Positions 42,686-52,202 of a stretch of DNA of 64,000 nt are shown here, in pieces (position 1 is the stretch's first letter; each line of letters starts with the position of its first letter). The notes beneath the pieces were generated by a model. It did no database searches. It saw only the letters and a program-made list of their open reading frames with translations, and had not been told where the DNA came from. The translations under genes and the position numbers were made by a program. Origin of the DNA: JAFGOG01 sp034429215 (lineage in GTDB: Bacteria; Chloroflexota; Anaerolineae; JAAYZQ01); contig DAOUGI010000030.1 in NCBI GenBank assembly GCA_034429215.1, positions 1 to 64,000 of the forward strand. Reading direction: 5' to 3'.

Positions 42686-43033
42686 ATGCACATAACAAAC
42701 CGCAATGCCGTCCACCCGTTCACCGGCGACGACGGGTCGATCATCCGCGAGCTGGTCCGCCTGGCGCGGCACACGCTGGCCGAGATCCGGCATCCGGCCG
42801 GCACAGCCAGCCGCGAGCACTATCATACCCAGGCGGAAGAAGCTTATTTCGTTCTCGACGGCCGGGGTGAGATCCGCATCGACGGCGAGACGCAGGCCAT
42901 CGGCCCGGGCGACGTGATCGAGATTGCCCCCGGCCAGCGTCACAAGCTATGGCAGCGCGGTGAGGGCGACCTGGTCCTGCTTGTGACTTGCGTCCCGGCG
43001 TACGATGTCCGGGAGGTCGTCTTTACGGAGTAA
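42686..43033 (+). CDS. cupin-domain protein
   Basis: 115 residues, a single cupin barrel. Cupin motif 1 is REHYHTQAEEAYFVLDGRGEI (metal ligands His, His, Glu) and motif 2 is PGDVIEIAPGQRHKLW. This resembles small cupins of the mannose-6-phosphate isomerase-like group. GAGGAG lies seven bases before ATG 42686; ATG 42683 is an alternative. It has its own promoter and no operon partners. Ligand unknown. Confidence 0.85.
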   Translation: MHITNRNAVHPFTGDDGSIIRELVRLARHTLAEIRHPAGTASREHYHTQAEEAYFVLDGRGEIRIDGETQAIGPGDVIEIAPGQRHKLWQRGEGDLVLLVTCVPAYDVREVVFTE

Positions 43034-43059
43034 TCTGCTCCTTCTATCTCCCTTCCCGG

Positions 43060-43088
43060 TTGCGCTTTTCGTCAAGAACGGCTATAAT
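43060..43088 (+). promoter_or_regulatory. promoter of the PP2C-like/propeller gene
   Basis: TTGCGC (43060-43065), 17-bp spacer, TATAAT (43083-43088). The leader (43095-43193) carries CAGCTATCAGC words and a direct repeat of CTGACTGCTGAAAGC. Confidence 0.7.
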
Positions 43089-43193
43089 GGGAGCCATCAG
43101 CTATCAGCCACTTCGTGACTTACCGGCCAAAGCGCCAAATCTGACTGCTGAAAGCTGACTGCTGAAAGCCGGCTTTTGCTTTCGGAGGGAACT

Positions 43194-45419
43194 ATGCTCA
43201 GAACCACAGTCGGTCAGGTGACGGTGGTGGGTGGTCACCAATACGATGGGGCTACCAACACCCTCGTTGACGAGCGGGTGTCTCGGATTGCCAGGGGACG
43301 CGAGGGGGGGAACTTTTATGCCCTTGTCGAAACTCCCGCCCGCGATCGCGAAACCGTGGCCAGGCAACTTGCCGAGGTCGTTCGCCAGGCCTATACCAGC
43401 CAGCGGGGCAGCGTGACGGCCGGCCTGCAGCAGGCCGTGCGCGAGGCAAACCGCCTGCTCTTTGAGGACAATCGCAATTCCTTGCCTACCGAGCGGCATA
43501 CGGCAGGCATCTCCTGCATTGTTCTGCGCGACAGCGACCTGTTTATCGCCCAGGCGGGACCCACGGCCGTCTATGTGATGCACGAGGATATGGTAACCCG
43601 TTTCCCCGATGCTTCGCCCTGGCTGGACGACATCCTACCGGAAGAGGTCGATGCTGCTCGGCTGGGCGATCGCTCTGAGGTGAACGTCACCTTGTTCCAC
43701 GTCCAGGTCAGTCCTGGTGATGCGGTGCTGCTGGTCGAAACCGATGTGGCCCGCGCGCTGCCCCCCAACACATGGGGTCCGATCCTGGCCGAGGGCCAGG
43801 CCGGCGGCAGCCAGGCGGTGCTGGACAGGTTACTGGAGGCGGCCCAGGATTATGACCTGACGGCCTTGGCGGTGACGGTCGGCGATGGCGGCGCCGGCCC
43901 AGAGCAGGAGCAGGCCGCACCGAGAAGGGCGGGCGCGGTGGAAGAGGTGCCGGTCATGGAGCGGATCTCGCAGTGGACCGGCAAGCTGCATGTGCGGGAG
44001 CGCCTGCAGAAGGCCGGCAAGACTGTGGCGGCGGCGTTGGCCGGCGTGTGGGTCGCGCTGCGGGCATTGATGCGGCAGATGATGCCGGACCGTGCACCGG
44101 CTGGAGGAGCAGCTCGAATGGGTCAGCCCAAGTCAGCAGGCAGGCAAACAGGATCGCGTGCGGCCAAGGTGAGCGAGCGAGACAAGGCGCCGAGGGGCCG
44201 GTCGCGATCAGGGGCCCGTACCCTTACCCAGGGTGAGATCGTTCGCAAGATCCTTATCGGCATTGCCGTTGCCATCCCGATTATCGTCGCCTTGATCGTC
44301 GCTGTCACCCTGGTGCAGCGGGGACATACGCGACGGGCTGAGCTGGATGCGCTGTGGCAGCAGGCAACCAATAGCTGGCAGCAGGCCAACACGGTCTCCG
44401 ATCGGGCCGCCCAGCGCACCTATCTGGCAGCGGCGCAGAGCAGCCTTGACAGCTTTCTCGAACGCCAGCCTGAACGCGCCGATGCGCTGGATCTCCGGCA
44501 AAAGGTTGTGGCGCGCCTTGACCAGGTCAACCAGGTCAAGCGGGTAGGGTGGGTAGGTGAGCTGAAAAGCTACTCGGGTGACGTCGATCTGAGCCGTGTG
44601 GTCGTCCAGGGTATGCACGTTTTTGTCATGGATCGCCGGTCCGGCCAGGTCTACCACTACCAGTTGGATACCACTCAGCAATCGCTGCGGTCGGATTCGA
44701 AGGTTGTGGTCAAGAGGGGCGAGCAAGTGGATGGGATCTTGGTGAACGACCTGGTTGACATGGTGTGGATGGGCATAGACCAGGGTAACGTACGCCAAAG
44801 GGCGGCTTTGGTCGTCCTTGAGAGCGGCGGCGTACTGATCGAGTACGATCCAACTACCGGGGAACGGCGTGCTCTCACTGTGGCAAGCCGCGACGCCGAG
44901 AATTACGCCAAGCTAATCGGAAGCCATACGGGCCGCTTGTACGTGCTGGATCCCAAGACCAACAAAATCTGGCGCTACGATGCCACGTCAGACGGCTATA
45001 GCGGCGCGCCCTACGAATGGCTGCTGGCGTCGATGGACCTGGCGGGCGTGGTGGACATGGCGATCGGAGACGGCATCTATCTGCTGTATGCCGACGGACG
45101 CGTCTCTAAGCTGATGCAGGGCCAACCGGCTGATTTCAGCACGGCTGATTGGGACCTGATGCCCCGCGACCCGACGGCTTTGTCGAGTTATCCACCAGAC
45201 GAGACGGATTGGGTTTACATGGCCGACAGCAGCAACAGCCGGATCGTCCAGTGCGCCATCGACGGCAAGTTCACACGCCAGTTCAAGCTGAGCGATACCC
45301 AGTTGGCCGACAAGGGCGATGTCATGAAAGGGATCACCAGCCTGTTCGTGGACGATAGCGTCAAGCGCGCCTACTTTTTGAGCGGCAACAGACTGTATGT
45401 CATCAGTCTGTCGGAATAG
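43194..45419 (+). CDS. degenerate PP2C-like domain, transmembrane helix and beta-propeller fusion
   Basis: 741 residues. Residues about 1-240 follow the PP2C fold order, but the metal-binding positions are lost: NFYALVETP where xxDGMGG is expected, AQAGPTAVYV for GDSR, and LLVETDVARAL for SDGL. A single membrane helix (RKILIGIAVAIPIIVALIVAVTLV) is at about 345-375, after a basic linker. The external part holds a coiled segment and a six- or seven-bladed propeller (VFVMDRRSGQVYHYQL, LYVLDPKTNKIWRYDA). It is probably a membrane-linked pseudo-phosphatase sensor or scaffold. GGAGGG precedes ATG 43194. Confidence 0.7.
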   Translation: MLRTTVGQVTVVGGHQYDGATNTLVDERVSRIARGREGGNFYALVETPARDRETVARQLAEVVRQAYTSQRGSVTAGLQQAVREANRLLFEDNRNSLPTERHTAGISCIVLRDSDLFIAQAGPTAVYVMHEDMVTRFPDASPWLDDILPEEVDAARLGDRSEVNVTLFHVQVSPGDAVLLVETDVARALPPNTWGPILAEGQAGGSQAVLDRLLEAAQDYDLTALAVTVGDGGAGPEQEQAAPRRAGAVEEVPVMERISQWTGKLHVRERLQKAGKTVAAALAGVWVALRALMRQMMPDRAPAGGAARMGQPKSAGRQTGSRAAKVSERDKAPRGRSRSGARTLTQGEIVRKILIGIAVAIPIIVALIVAVTLVQRGHTRRAELDALWQQATNSWQQANTVSDRAAQRTYLAAAQSSLDSFLERQPERADALDLRQKVVARLDQVNQVKRVGWVGELKSYSGDVDLSRVVVQGMHVFVMDRRSGQVYHYQLDTTQQSLRSDSKVVVKRGEQVDGILVNDLVDMVWMGIDQGNVRQRAALVVLESGGVLIEYDPTTGERRALTVASRDAENYAKLIGSHTGRLYVLDPKTNKIWRYDATSDGYSGAPYEWLLASMDLAGVVDMAIGDGIYLLYADGRVSKLMQGQPADFSTADWDLMPRDPTALSSYPPDETDWVYMADSSNSRIVQCAIDGKFTRQFKLSDTQLADKGDVMKGITSLFVDDSVKRAYFLSGNRLYVISLSE

Positions 45420-45500
45420 CGGTCAGCTAAAAGCTGTCAGCCATCAGCGGGCGCTTGTTGAGGCAACGGTTCAAAGCTGAAAGCTACTTGGGAGGGGGTA

Positions 45501-46610
45501 TTGGAGGAGATCCGATACTGGATTGGCTTTAATCTAGTCCATGGTATCGGGGCGACGCGATTGCGCGCCCTGCTCGACTACTTTGGTGACCTGGAAACGG
45601 CCTGGCATGCCGAGGCTCACGATCTGCAGCGATCGGGCCTGGACAAAAGATCCCTGACCAATCTGCAAAAGCTACGGGCCGATGTGGACCTGGACGCCGA
45701 GGTCCGGAAGGTGGAACGCCTTGGTGTGCAGGCGTTGACCTGGGACGATCCCGACTATCCGCGCAACCTGCGCCAGGTTTACAACCCGCCGCCGTTGCTC
45801 TACGTGCGCGGCTCGCTCGAAAAGCGGGATGAATGGGCGGTAGCCATCGTCGGCACGCGCCAGGCGTCGGCGTATGGCAAGGAAGCGGCACGCACCTTCA
45901 GCGCCGGGCTGGCCCGGGCGGGTGTGACAGTGGTCAGCGGGCTGGCGAGAGGCATCGACGCCGAAGCACACCAGGCTTGCCTGGACGCAGGCGGGCGGAC
46001 GGTGGCGGTGCTAGGCTCCGGGGTCGACATCATCTATCCGCAGCAGCACGTGCGCCTGGCCGCCCAGATCATGGAGCACGGTGCCCTGGTGAGCGAATAC
46101 CCCCTGGGCGCCCAGCCGCAGGCGATCAACTTTCCGCCGCGCAACCGGATCATCAGCGGGATGTCGCTGGGAACGATTGTGGTCGAAGCGGATTCGAGCA
46201 GCGGTGCGCTCATTACCTCCGGCTTTGCGGCGGAACAGGGGCGAGAAGTGTTTGCCATACCGGGCAGCATATTCGCCAGGAGCAGCCGGGGCACCAACCG
46301 ACTCATCCAGGGCGGCGCCAAGCTGGTCACCGGCGTGACAGACGTGCTGGAGGAGCTGAACCTGACGATGGTCAGCGAGCAGGCCCAAGCCCAGGCCGTG
46401 CTGCCGGAGAACGAAACCGAAGCCGTCCTATTGCGGCATATCTCGGCTGAGCCGGTGCACGTGGATGAGCTGGGCCGGGCGGTCAGTTTGCCAATCGCCC
46501 AGGTGAGCAGCACGCTGGCGCTGATGGAGCTGAAGGGAATGGTCCGCCAGGTTGGCGGCATGCACTATGTGCTGGCGCGAGAGGGCAGGGCGCCATACAC
46601 AATAGAATAA
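45501..46610 (+). CDS. dprA: DNA-processing protein DprA
   Basis: 369 residues. Helix-hairpin-helix-like N-terminus (LVHGIGATRLRALLDYFGD), then the Rossmann-like core: VAIVGTRQASAYGKE (GSR motif, here GTR), VVSGLARGIDAEAHQACL, VLGSGVDIIYPQQH, SEYPLG, FPPRNRIISGMS and GREVFAIPG. The C-terminal winged helix (EPVHVDELGRAVSL) is present. It loads RecA on incoming single-stranded DNA; no other competence gene is in the window. TTG 45501 follows GGGAGGGGG. Confidence 0.95.
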   Translation: MEEIRYWIGFNLVHGIGATRLRALLDYFGDLETAWHAEAHDLQRSGLDKRSLTNLQKLRADVDLDAEVRKVERLGVQALTWDDPDYPRNLRQVYNPPPLLYVRGSLEKRDEWAVAIVGTRQASAYGKEAARTFSAGLARAGVTVVSGLARGIDAEAHQACLDAGGRTVAVLGSGVDIIYPQQHVRLAAQIMEHGALVSEYPLGAQPQAINFPPRNRIISGMSLGTIVVEADSSSGALITSGFAAEQGREVFAIPGSIFARSSRGTNRLIQGGAKLVTGVTDVLEELNLTMVSEQAQAQAVLPENETEAVLLRHISAEPVHVDELGRAVSLPIAQVSSTLALMELKGMVRQVGGMHYVLAREGRAPYTIE

Positions 46611-46659
46611 CTTGGAAGGATAAAGCCTTTCCAAATTCCAATCATCAATGGAGATTATC

Positions 46660-47748
46660 ATGGACGATCACCTCTACGCCGTCATCATGGCCGGTGGCAT
46701 TGGCTCCCGGCTGTGGCCCCGCAGCCGGAATCACATCCCCAAGCAGTTCCTCGATCTGTTAGGCCCTCAGACTATGCTGCAGGAGACGGTGCAGCGGATC
46801 GAGCCCCTGGCGCCCTTGTCCAGGTTGTTGGTAGTGGTGAGCAAGGATCACGCTCAGCGGGTAGTGGAGCAAGTGCCGGAACTGCCGGCAGAGAACCTGC
46901 TGGTGGAGCCGTGCCGGCGCGACACCGCGCCGTGTATCGGCCTGGCGGCGACGGTCCTGCTCCAGCGGGACCCGGACGCGGTGATGGCGGTCCTGCCGTC
47001 CGACCACTATATCGCCGATGGAGCCGGCTTTCGCCGGGCTATGAGGGCCGCCGCGCAGGTGGCGACTGACGGTTACCTGGTGACCCTGGGCATCACCCCC
47101 AACCAACCTCACACCGGCTACGGCTATATCCAGCGAGGGGCTCTTTTGAGCCAGGTGGGCGAGCTACCGGCCTTTCAGGTGCGGCGCTTTACCGAAAAGC
47201 CGGACGCTGCCACCGCGCAGCAGTTTGTCGACAGCGGCGAATACTATTGGAACGCCGGTATTTTTGCCTGGCGGGCGCAGATGATCCTGGACGAGATTGC
47301 GCGGTCGGCGCCCGCACTCGCCGAGGCGTTACAGTCACTGGCCGATGGGTGGAACACACCCCAGCGGGAGCAGGTGCTGGCAGCCGCCTGGGATCGCGCG
47401 CCACGGGTGTCGATCGACTATGCCGTGATGGAAAAGGCCACGCGGGTGGCGGTGCTGCCGGTGGACATTGGCTGGGATGACATCGGCAATTGGGCTCAGC
47501 TTAGCCGGCTGCTGAGCACGGACCAGCGGGATAACCTGGTTCACGGCGGGGGCCGGACCGTGCTTGTGGACACTACCGGCACCTACGTCTATAGCTCTGG
47601 GAAACGACTGGTGGCCACGGCCGGGGTGCAGGACCTGGTGATCGTCGACACGCCCACGGCGCTTTTGGTCTGCCGCAAGGGCGAGGCCCAAGCGGTCAAG
47701 GAGATCGTAGAGCGATTAAAGGCCGAAGGGTTGGAAGAGTATTTGTGA
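46660..47748 (+). CDS. manC: mannose-1-phosphate guanylyltransferase
   Basis: 362 residues. The nucleotidyltransferase signature GGIGSRLWPRSR is at 10-21 and is followed by PKQFLDLLG; AVLPSDHYI, RRFTEKPDAATAQQF and YYWNAGIFAW are the other family blocks. It makes GDP-mannose, a sugar donor that the window's glycosyltransferases could use. It lacks the C-terminal isomerase domain of bifunctional ManC. ATG 46660 has GGAG seven bases upstream; an earlier ATG at 46648 is weaker. Confidence 0.92.
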   Translation: MDDHLYAVIMAGGIGSRLWPRSRNHIPKQFLDLLGPQTMLQETVQRIEPLAPLSRLLVVVSKDHAQRVVEQVPELPAENLLVEPCRRDTAPCIGLAATVLLQRDPDAVMAVLPSDHYIADGAGFRRAMRAAAQVATDGYLVTLGITPNQPHTGYGYIQRGALLSQVGELPAFQVRRFTEKPDAATAQQFVDSGEYYWNAGIFAWRAQMILDEIARSAPALAEALQSLADGWNTPQREQVLAAAWDRAPRVSIDYAVMEKATRVAVLPVDIGWDDIGNWAQLSRLLSTDQRDNLVHGGGRTVLVDTTGTYVYSSGKRLVATAGVQDLVIVDTPTALLVCRKGEAQAVKEIVERLKAEGLEEYL

Positions 47749-47749
47749 G

Positions 47750-50065
47750 ATGGGCCAAACGGACGAGCCGATCACGGGGTACTGTGTCAGATGCCGGAAG
47801 AAACAGGAGATCGCCGGGGCACAGGCCGTTTTCCTGGGGGAGCAGGGCCGGCCGGCAACGCAGGGCGCCTGCCCGGTGTGCGGCACCCGGTTAGTGCGCT
47901 TTGGGCGCACGCCTGCCCACGATACGCTGGACCCTGCGCAGCACACCATCGCCTCACGGGCGGCTGAGCAACGGCTGGCAAAAGGGCCCAAGCTGGTGAT
48001 CGTCGAGTCGCCGGCCAAGGCGCGGACGATTGGCCGCTTCCTGGGCAAGGGCTACCGGGTTGAGCCGTCGGTGGGCCACGTGCGCGACCTGCCGGCCAAC
48101 CGGATGGGCGTGGATATCGAACACGACTTTTCCCCGCGTTATGTCATTCCCGTCAAGAAGAAAGAGGTAGTGAAAAAGCTGCAGGAGGAGGCCCGCCAGG
48201 CGTCGGAGGTCTATTTGGCCACCGACCCAGATCGGGAGGGTGAGGCAATTGCCTGGCACCTGCTCGCGGCCCTGGAACGCCAGGTGCGCGGCGTGCCGGT
48301 CCACCGCGTCGAGTTTCACGAGATCACGCAAGAGGCGATCGACCGTGCTTTTGGCGAGCCGCGCCAGATTTCGCAGGAGCGGGTAGACGCCCAGCAGGCA
48401 CGGCGGATCCTGGATCGGGTGGTGGGCTTTTCCCTCAGCCCGCTGCTGCGGGACAAGATGGGCCGCAAGGGCTTGTCGGCCGGGCGGGTGCAGTCGGTGG
48501 CGCTGCGCCTGGTGTGCGAACGGGAGCGGGAGGTCGAAGCGTTTGTTCCGGTGGAGTACTGGACGATCGAGGCGGAGCTGAAAAAGCTGTCAGATGACAG
48601 CTATCAGCTATCGGCGGATACTGGCCAGCAGGGCGGCAGTTTTGTGGCGCGGTTGGTGAAGGTTAGCGGTGAGGAGCCGGATCTACGGGACCAGGCAGCG
48701 GCTCAGGCTGTGGTCGACGACCTGCAGCGCTCGTCCTACGCGGTGGACCGGGTAGGATGCCGGGAGCGACGCCGCAATCCAGCGCCGCCGTTCATCACCA
48801 GCACACTGCAGCAGGAGGCCAGCCGCAAGCTTGGCTTTACCGCGCAGCGGACGATGGCGGTGGCCCAGGCCCTGTATGAGGGCAAGGAGGTCGGCGGTGG
48901 TGAGCAGACCGGACTGATCACCTACATGCGCACCGATTCGGTGCACGTAGCCGAGTCTGCCCAGGTCGAGGCCCGGCAGGTGATCGGCAAGCGGTTCGGC
49001 CCGGCCTACCTGCCGGAGCAGCCCCCCCAGTACAAGACCCGGGTGCGGCGCGCCCAAGAAGCCCACGAGGCGATCCGCCCCACCGGCGTCTGGCGCGATC
49101 CGGCGTCGCTGCGTCGCTCGCCGTCCTCGCTGAGCCGCGACGAGCTGCGGCTGTATACCCTCATCTGGCAGCGGTTTGTGGCCAGTCAGATGGCGCCGGC
49201 GGTCTTGGAGCAGACTACGGTCGACGTGGCGGCGGGGCCTGTGCCCCAGAACCGGCCATATCTGCTCCGTGCCACCGGGTCGGAGGTCAAGTTCCAGGGG
49301 TTCCTGCGGGTTTACGATGAGGGCCGTGACGAGGATCAGCCGGCGGAGGGTGAGGAGGCGGGGAGCAAGTTGCCGCCCCTGGAGCAGGGTGAATCGCTGG
49401 ACCTGGTCCAACTGCTGCCCGGTCAGCACTTTACCGAGGCGCCGCCGCGCTATACTGACGCAACGCTCATCCGTAAGCTGGAGGAGTATGGCATCGGCCG
49501 GCCCAGCACCTACGCGCCGATCATGACCACGTTGCAGCAGAGGAATTATGTGGAACGGGTCGACCGCAAGCTGATCCCCACCCCCATTGGCCTCATCGTC
49601 AACGACCTGCTGGTCGAATACTTTCCCGACATTGTCAACGCCGAGTTCACCGCAGAGATGGAGGAAAAGCTGGATGCCATCGCCGCCGGCGAGCAGGCGT
49701 GGGTGCCGATGCTGCACGAGTTCTATGCCCCGTTTGTTACCTCCCTGGATGAGGCGCAGATCAGCATGCCCCACGTCGATTTAAAGCCCGAGCCGACCGG
49801 CGAGCTGTGCCCCGAGTGCGGCAAGCCGCTGGTCGTCAAGTTCGGCCGCCGAGGAAAATTTGTCGGCTGCAGCGGCTGGCCTGCCTGCCGCTACAGCGCG
49901 CCGATCCCGGTGGCGGGGGTGAGGTGCCCGCAGTGCGGCGGCCCGGTGATCCAAAAGCGCACGCGCAAGGGCCGGCCGTTTTTTAGCTGCGCGAATTATC
50001 GCCCGGACGACGAAAGCACCTGCCAGTGGATCTCCTGGCAGGCGCCCAAGCCGGAGCAGGCGTAA
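47750..50065 (+). CDS. topA: DNA topoisomerase I with N-terminal zinc ribbon
   Basis: 771 residues. Residues 1-60 are a DUF5679-type zinc ribbon (YCVRCRKKQEI and GACPVCGTRLVRF), not usual in TopA. The Toprim domain follows (LVIVESPAKARTIGRFLG, DPDREGEAIAWHL). The active-site Tyr is at about 391 in LITYMRTDSVHVAE, and EYGIGRPSTYAPI is conserved. Two C-terminal four-Cys zinc fingers (CPECGKPL..GCSGWPAC and CPQCGGPV..SCANYRPDDESTC) close the protein. An intergenic-type CAGCTATCAG repeat sits in frame at 48585-48614. It starts one base after the manC stop. Confidence 0.95.
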   Translation: MGQTDEPITGYCVRCRKKQEIAGAQAVFLGEQGRPATQGACPVCGTRLVRFGRTPAHDTLDPAQHTIASRAAEQRLAKGPKLVIVESPAKARTIGRFLGKGYRVEPSVGHVRDLPANRMGVDIEHDFSPRYVIPVKKKEVVKKLQEEARQASEVYLATDPDREGEAIAWHLLAALERQVRGVPVHRVEFHEITQEAIDRAFGEPRQISQERVDAQQARRILDRVVGFSLSPLLRDKMGRKGLSAGRVQSVALRLVCEREREVEAFVPVEYWTIEAELKKLSDDSYQLSADTGQQGGSFVARLVKVSGEEPDLRDQAAAQAVVDDLQRSSYAVDRVGCRERRRNPAPPFITSTLQQEASRKLGFTAQRTMAVAQALYEGKEVGGGEQTGLITYMRTDSVHVAESAQVEARQVIGKRFGPAYLPEQPPQYKTRVRRAQEAHEAIRPTGVWRDPASLRRSPSSLSRDELRLYTLIWQRFVASQMAPAVLEQTTVDVAAGPVPQNRPYLLRATGSEVKFQGFLRVYDEGRDEDQPAEGEEAGSKLPPLEQGESLDLVQLLPGQHFTEAPPRYTDATLIRKLEEYGIGRPSTYAPIMTTLQQRNYVERVDRKLIPTPIGLIVNDLLVEYFPDIVNAEFTAEMEEKLDAIAAGEQAWVPMLHEFYAPFVTSLDEAQISMPHVDLKPEPTGELCPECGKPLVVKFGRRGKFVGCSGWPACRYSAPIPVAGVRCPQCGGPVIQKRTRKGRPFFSCANYRPDDESTCQWISWQAPKPEQA
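48585..48614 (+). repeat. CAGCTATCAGC-type repeat inside topA
   Basis: AGCTGTCAGATGACAGCTATCAGCTATCGGC encodes about ten residues (LSDDSYQLSA) in topA. The same words occur between genes at 43090-43110, 45423-45450 and 63693-63752. Confidence 0.6.
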
Positions 50066-50075
50066 CAGGACAAAA

Positions 50076-50292
50076 GCACGCATCGAGCGCCTGAAGCGGT
50101 TGGTGCCCAAAGAGTACGCCGAAGCGCCTGCTGGCGACCAATGGACAGGCGGGGGGAGACCGGCGGTTTGTAACCACCCTCTTCTTGGATGTGAAGGGGT
50201 ACGCGCTGACCGTCCTGGGGAATGCGTTGGCGGGCCTGGAAAGCGTACCGGAGGCGGTGGACCAGGCAACGGCCCTGGACAGGCCCTTGATG
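50076..50292 (+). pseudogene. frameshifted, deleted class III nucleotidyl cyclase/TPR remnant
   Basis: One frame gives ARIERLKRLVPKEYAE; a second frame then gives KRLLATNGQAGGDRRF followed by VTTLFLDVKGYAL, which is the conserved segment entering a class III adenylate/guanylate cyclase domain (R.VT.LF.DVKG.T). The next residues (LGNALAGLESVPEAVDQATA) look like a TPR unit from the far end of such proteins. So the fragment has one frameshift and lacks the catalytic domain. It fills most of the 362-base gap after topA. Confidence 0.6.
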
Positions 50293-50317
50293 TTCCGAAA
50301 ACATCGGAGGCCGAGAC

Positions 50318-50346
50318 TTGATCTTTTTGCCGTGTTGGGCTATAAT
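50318..50346 (+). promoter_or_regulatory. promoter of the M23 peptidase gene
   Basis: TTGATC (50318-50323), 17-bp spacer, TATAAT (50341-50346). Confidence 0.7.
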
Positions 50347-50427
50347 AGACCCGGAGGCGGTAGCGTCCGTCGTACATGCTTGGGTGCGCTCCGCACGCAG
50401 CTGCACAGAACTCAAGAGGAGCGGGTT

Positions 50428-52185
50428 TTGTCCAGGTTGAAAGTGGTGGCTGTCATTCTTCTGTCTTGCCTGCTGCTGAGTCAGGTCTCAGTGGTTCAGG
50501 CGGATTGGGCTGTCTATGACCCGATCCTGGCGATGGGCGAGACGTGGAAGGCATCGCCGGTAGGCGAGGACTGCGCCGGACCTGTCGACGAGGGCGGCCG
50601 CTCCTGGTACGAAGCCGAGTTCGACGACTCTTCCTGGACCGATGTGTCACTCCCCGACAGCAGTACGATCCCCAGCGGGCAGGACCGTTACTATCGCTTG
50701 CATTACCATGTCGCCGAGCCGACCAACACCGAGATAACCCTGTCCACCGACGACGGGGCGTGGCTGTATGTGAATGGGCAGCTTGTCGGGCAGTGGGGCG
50801 GCGACTGCCAGGGTGAGGGCGGGGCTGAGGATGCCGTGATTGACATCGGCGCCTACCTCCAACTCGACGACAACCTGATCGCCGTCCATGTGCACAACGG
50901 GCCAGGCGATTCCGTGTTCAACTTTTCGTTCCCGGCATCTGCCTCGCCGTCTCCCACCGCCGCACCCACCGCATTGCCGGCTCCTTTGACCAAACCTGCG
51001 GGCGGCTGGGCTCCGCTTGTCCTGTTCCTCGACCTGCCTTACGACTATAAATATTCCAGCTTCACAGTCGAGTCGAGCGCCTCGGGTCAGGGCGGTGGGG
51101 TCAGCGCCTATTTTGATCACCAATCTCCCGCCTCCTGTTCGTCGCGCCGTGGCGGCTGTTCTCCCTCCGACACCCACGCCGTCCAATTCAACGGCTATGA
51201 CGGCGGCGCACGCGGCGAGGAGGACGCCGGCTATGGGGTCTATTACAACGGGCACAGCGGCACCGACTTTATGCTCGGCACAGGGCGGGCTGTGCTAGCC
51301 GCGGCCGATGGGGTGGTGATCTTTGCCGGTGAGATCGCCAGCGTGTGCAGCGACGGCCAGGTTAAGCGGGCCAACGTCATCAAGGTGCAGCACGGCAACG
51401 GCTATACCACCGAGTACTGGCACCTGTCATCCTTTGCGTCGGGGGCAGCCGTGGGCAACGCGGTCAGCCGTGACCCGGCAAGTCCGATCGGCTATGCCGG
51501 CAACACCGGTTGCTCTACCGGCCCTCACCTGCATTTCGCGGTCTATAATGCGTCTCATGTCCCCGTCGATCCCTATGGCTGGAGCCCTCAGCCCGATACG
51601 CCCTGGTACGGCCAGAAGGACCCTTGGAAGGCGACGAGCCGCTATCTGTGGATCCATCCCCTGACGGCGTCTGCCAACACCGGACCTTCGGCGCCGGCGG
51701 TCGTTTACTCGACCTCTGCTTTGGCCCGGGTGACCGTCCCCAGCGCAGCTTATTCCGAGACGTTGCGCATCGAGATGGCAGAAGGCATCCCGTCGGCCGT
51801 CATCCCTCGAAACAGGAGCTTGCACACCCTGTCTGTGACTGCTTACACGGACGGCAATGCGCCTGTTTCGACACTGACAGGCGAGGCCGTGATCGATGTC
51901 CGCATGCCGGCCGGCCGGCTGAAGCAGTTTGAGGTCTTGGGGACGACCGTGCCGGCCCTGTACTGGTGGAACCCCGAGGCCGGCCGCTGGCAGGAGCTGC
52001 CCACGACCTGGGACCCCGCCAGCCGCATCGCCAGCGCTCCCGTTTCACGGCTGGGTACCTTTGCCCTGGCGATCCACGTTCATACCGTCTACCTGCCCGC
52101 CGTGTCCAAGAATGTCACCTTTGGCGAGATCGTTGCACAGCGGGTCAACCGTCTCCCTGTTTACCGATCCAAGCTGGGTCGATAA
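50428..52185 (+). CDS. secreted M23 (LytM-type) peptidase
   Basis: About 585 residues from TTG 50428 (GAGGAG upstream). The frame is open back to 50185 through a pseudogene, but the promoter at 50318 and the signal peptide (SRLKVVAVILLSCLLLSQVSVVQA) favour 50428. Residues about 30-165 form a carbohydrate-binding/PA14-like beta domain (DDGAWLYVNGQLVGQW). The M23 zinc site is intact: H276/D280 (HSGTD), H332 and H367/H369 (HLHF). Expected to cut peptidoglycan peptides or bind cell wall outside the membrane. Terminator at 52203. Confidence 0.87.
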   Translation: MSRLKVVAVILLSCLLLSQVSVVQADWAVYDPILAMGETWKASPVGEDCAGPVDEGGRSWYEAEFDDSSWTDVSLPDSSTIPSGQDRYYRLHYHVAEPTNTEITLSTDDGAWLYVNGQLVGQWGGDCQGEGGAEDAVIDIGAYLQLDDNLIAVHVHNGPGDSVFNFSFPASASPSPTAAPTALPAPLTKPAGGWAPLVLFLDLPYDYKYSSFTVESSASGQGGGVSAYFDHQSPASCSSRRGGCSPSDTHAVQFNGYDGGARGEEDAGYGVYYNGHSGTDFMLGTGRAVLAAADGVVIFAGEIASVCSDGQVKRANVIKVQHGNGYTTEYWHLSSFASGAAVGNAVSRDPASPIGYAGNTGCSTGPHLHFAVYNASHVPVDPYGWSPQPDTPWYGQKDPWKATSRYLWIHPLTASANTGPSAPAVVYSTSALARVTVPSAAYSETLRIEMAEGIPSAVIPRNRSLHTLSVTAYTDGNAPVSTLTGEAVIDVRMPAGRLKQFEVLGTTVPALYWWNPEAGRWQELPTTWDPASRIASAPVSRLGTFALAIHVHTVYLPAVSKNVTFGEIVAQRVNRLPVYRSKLGR

Positions 52186-52202
52186 CGCAGAGTGGTGAAA
52201 GG

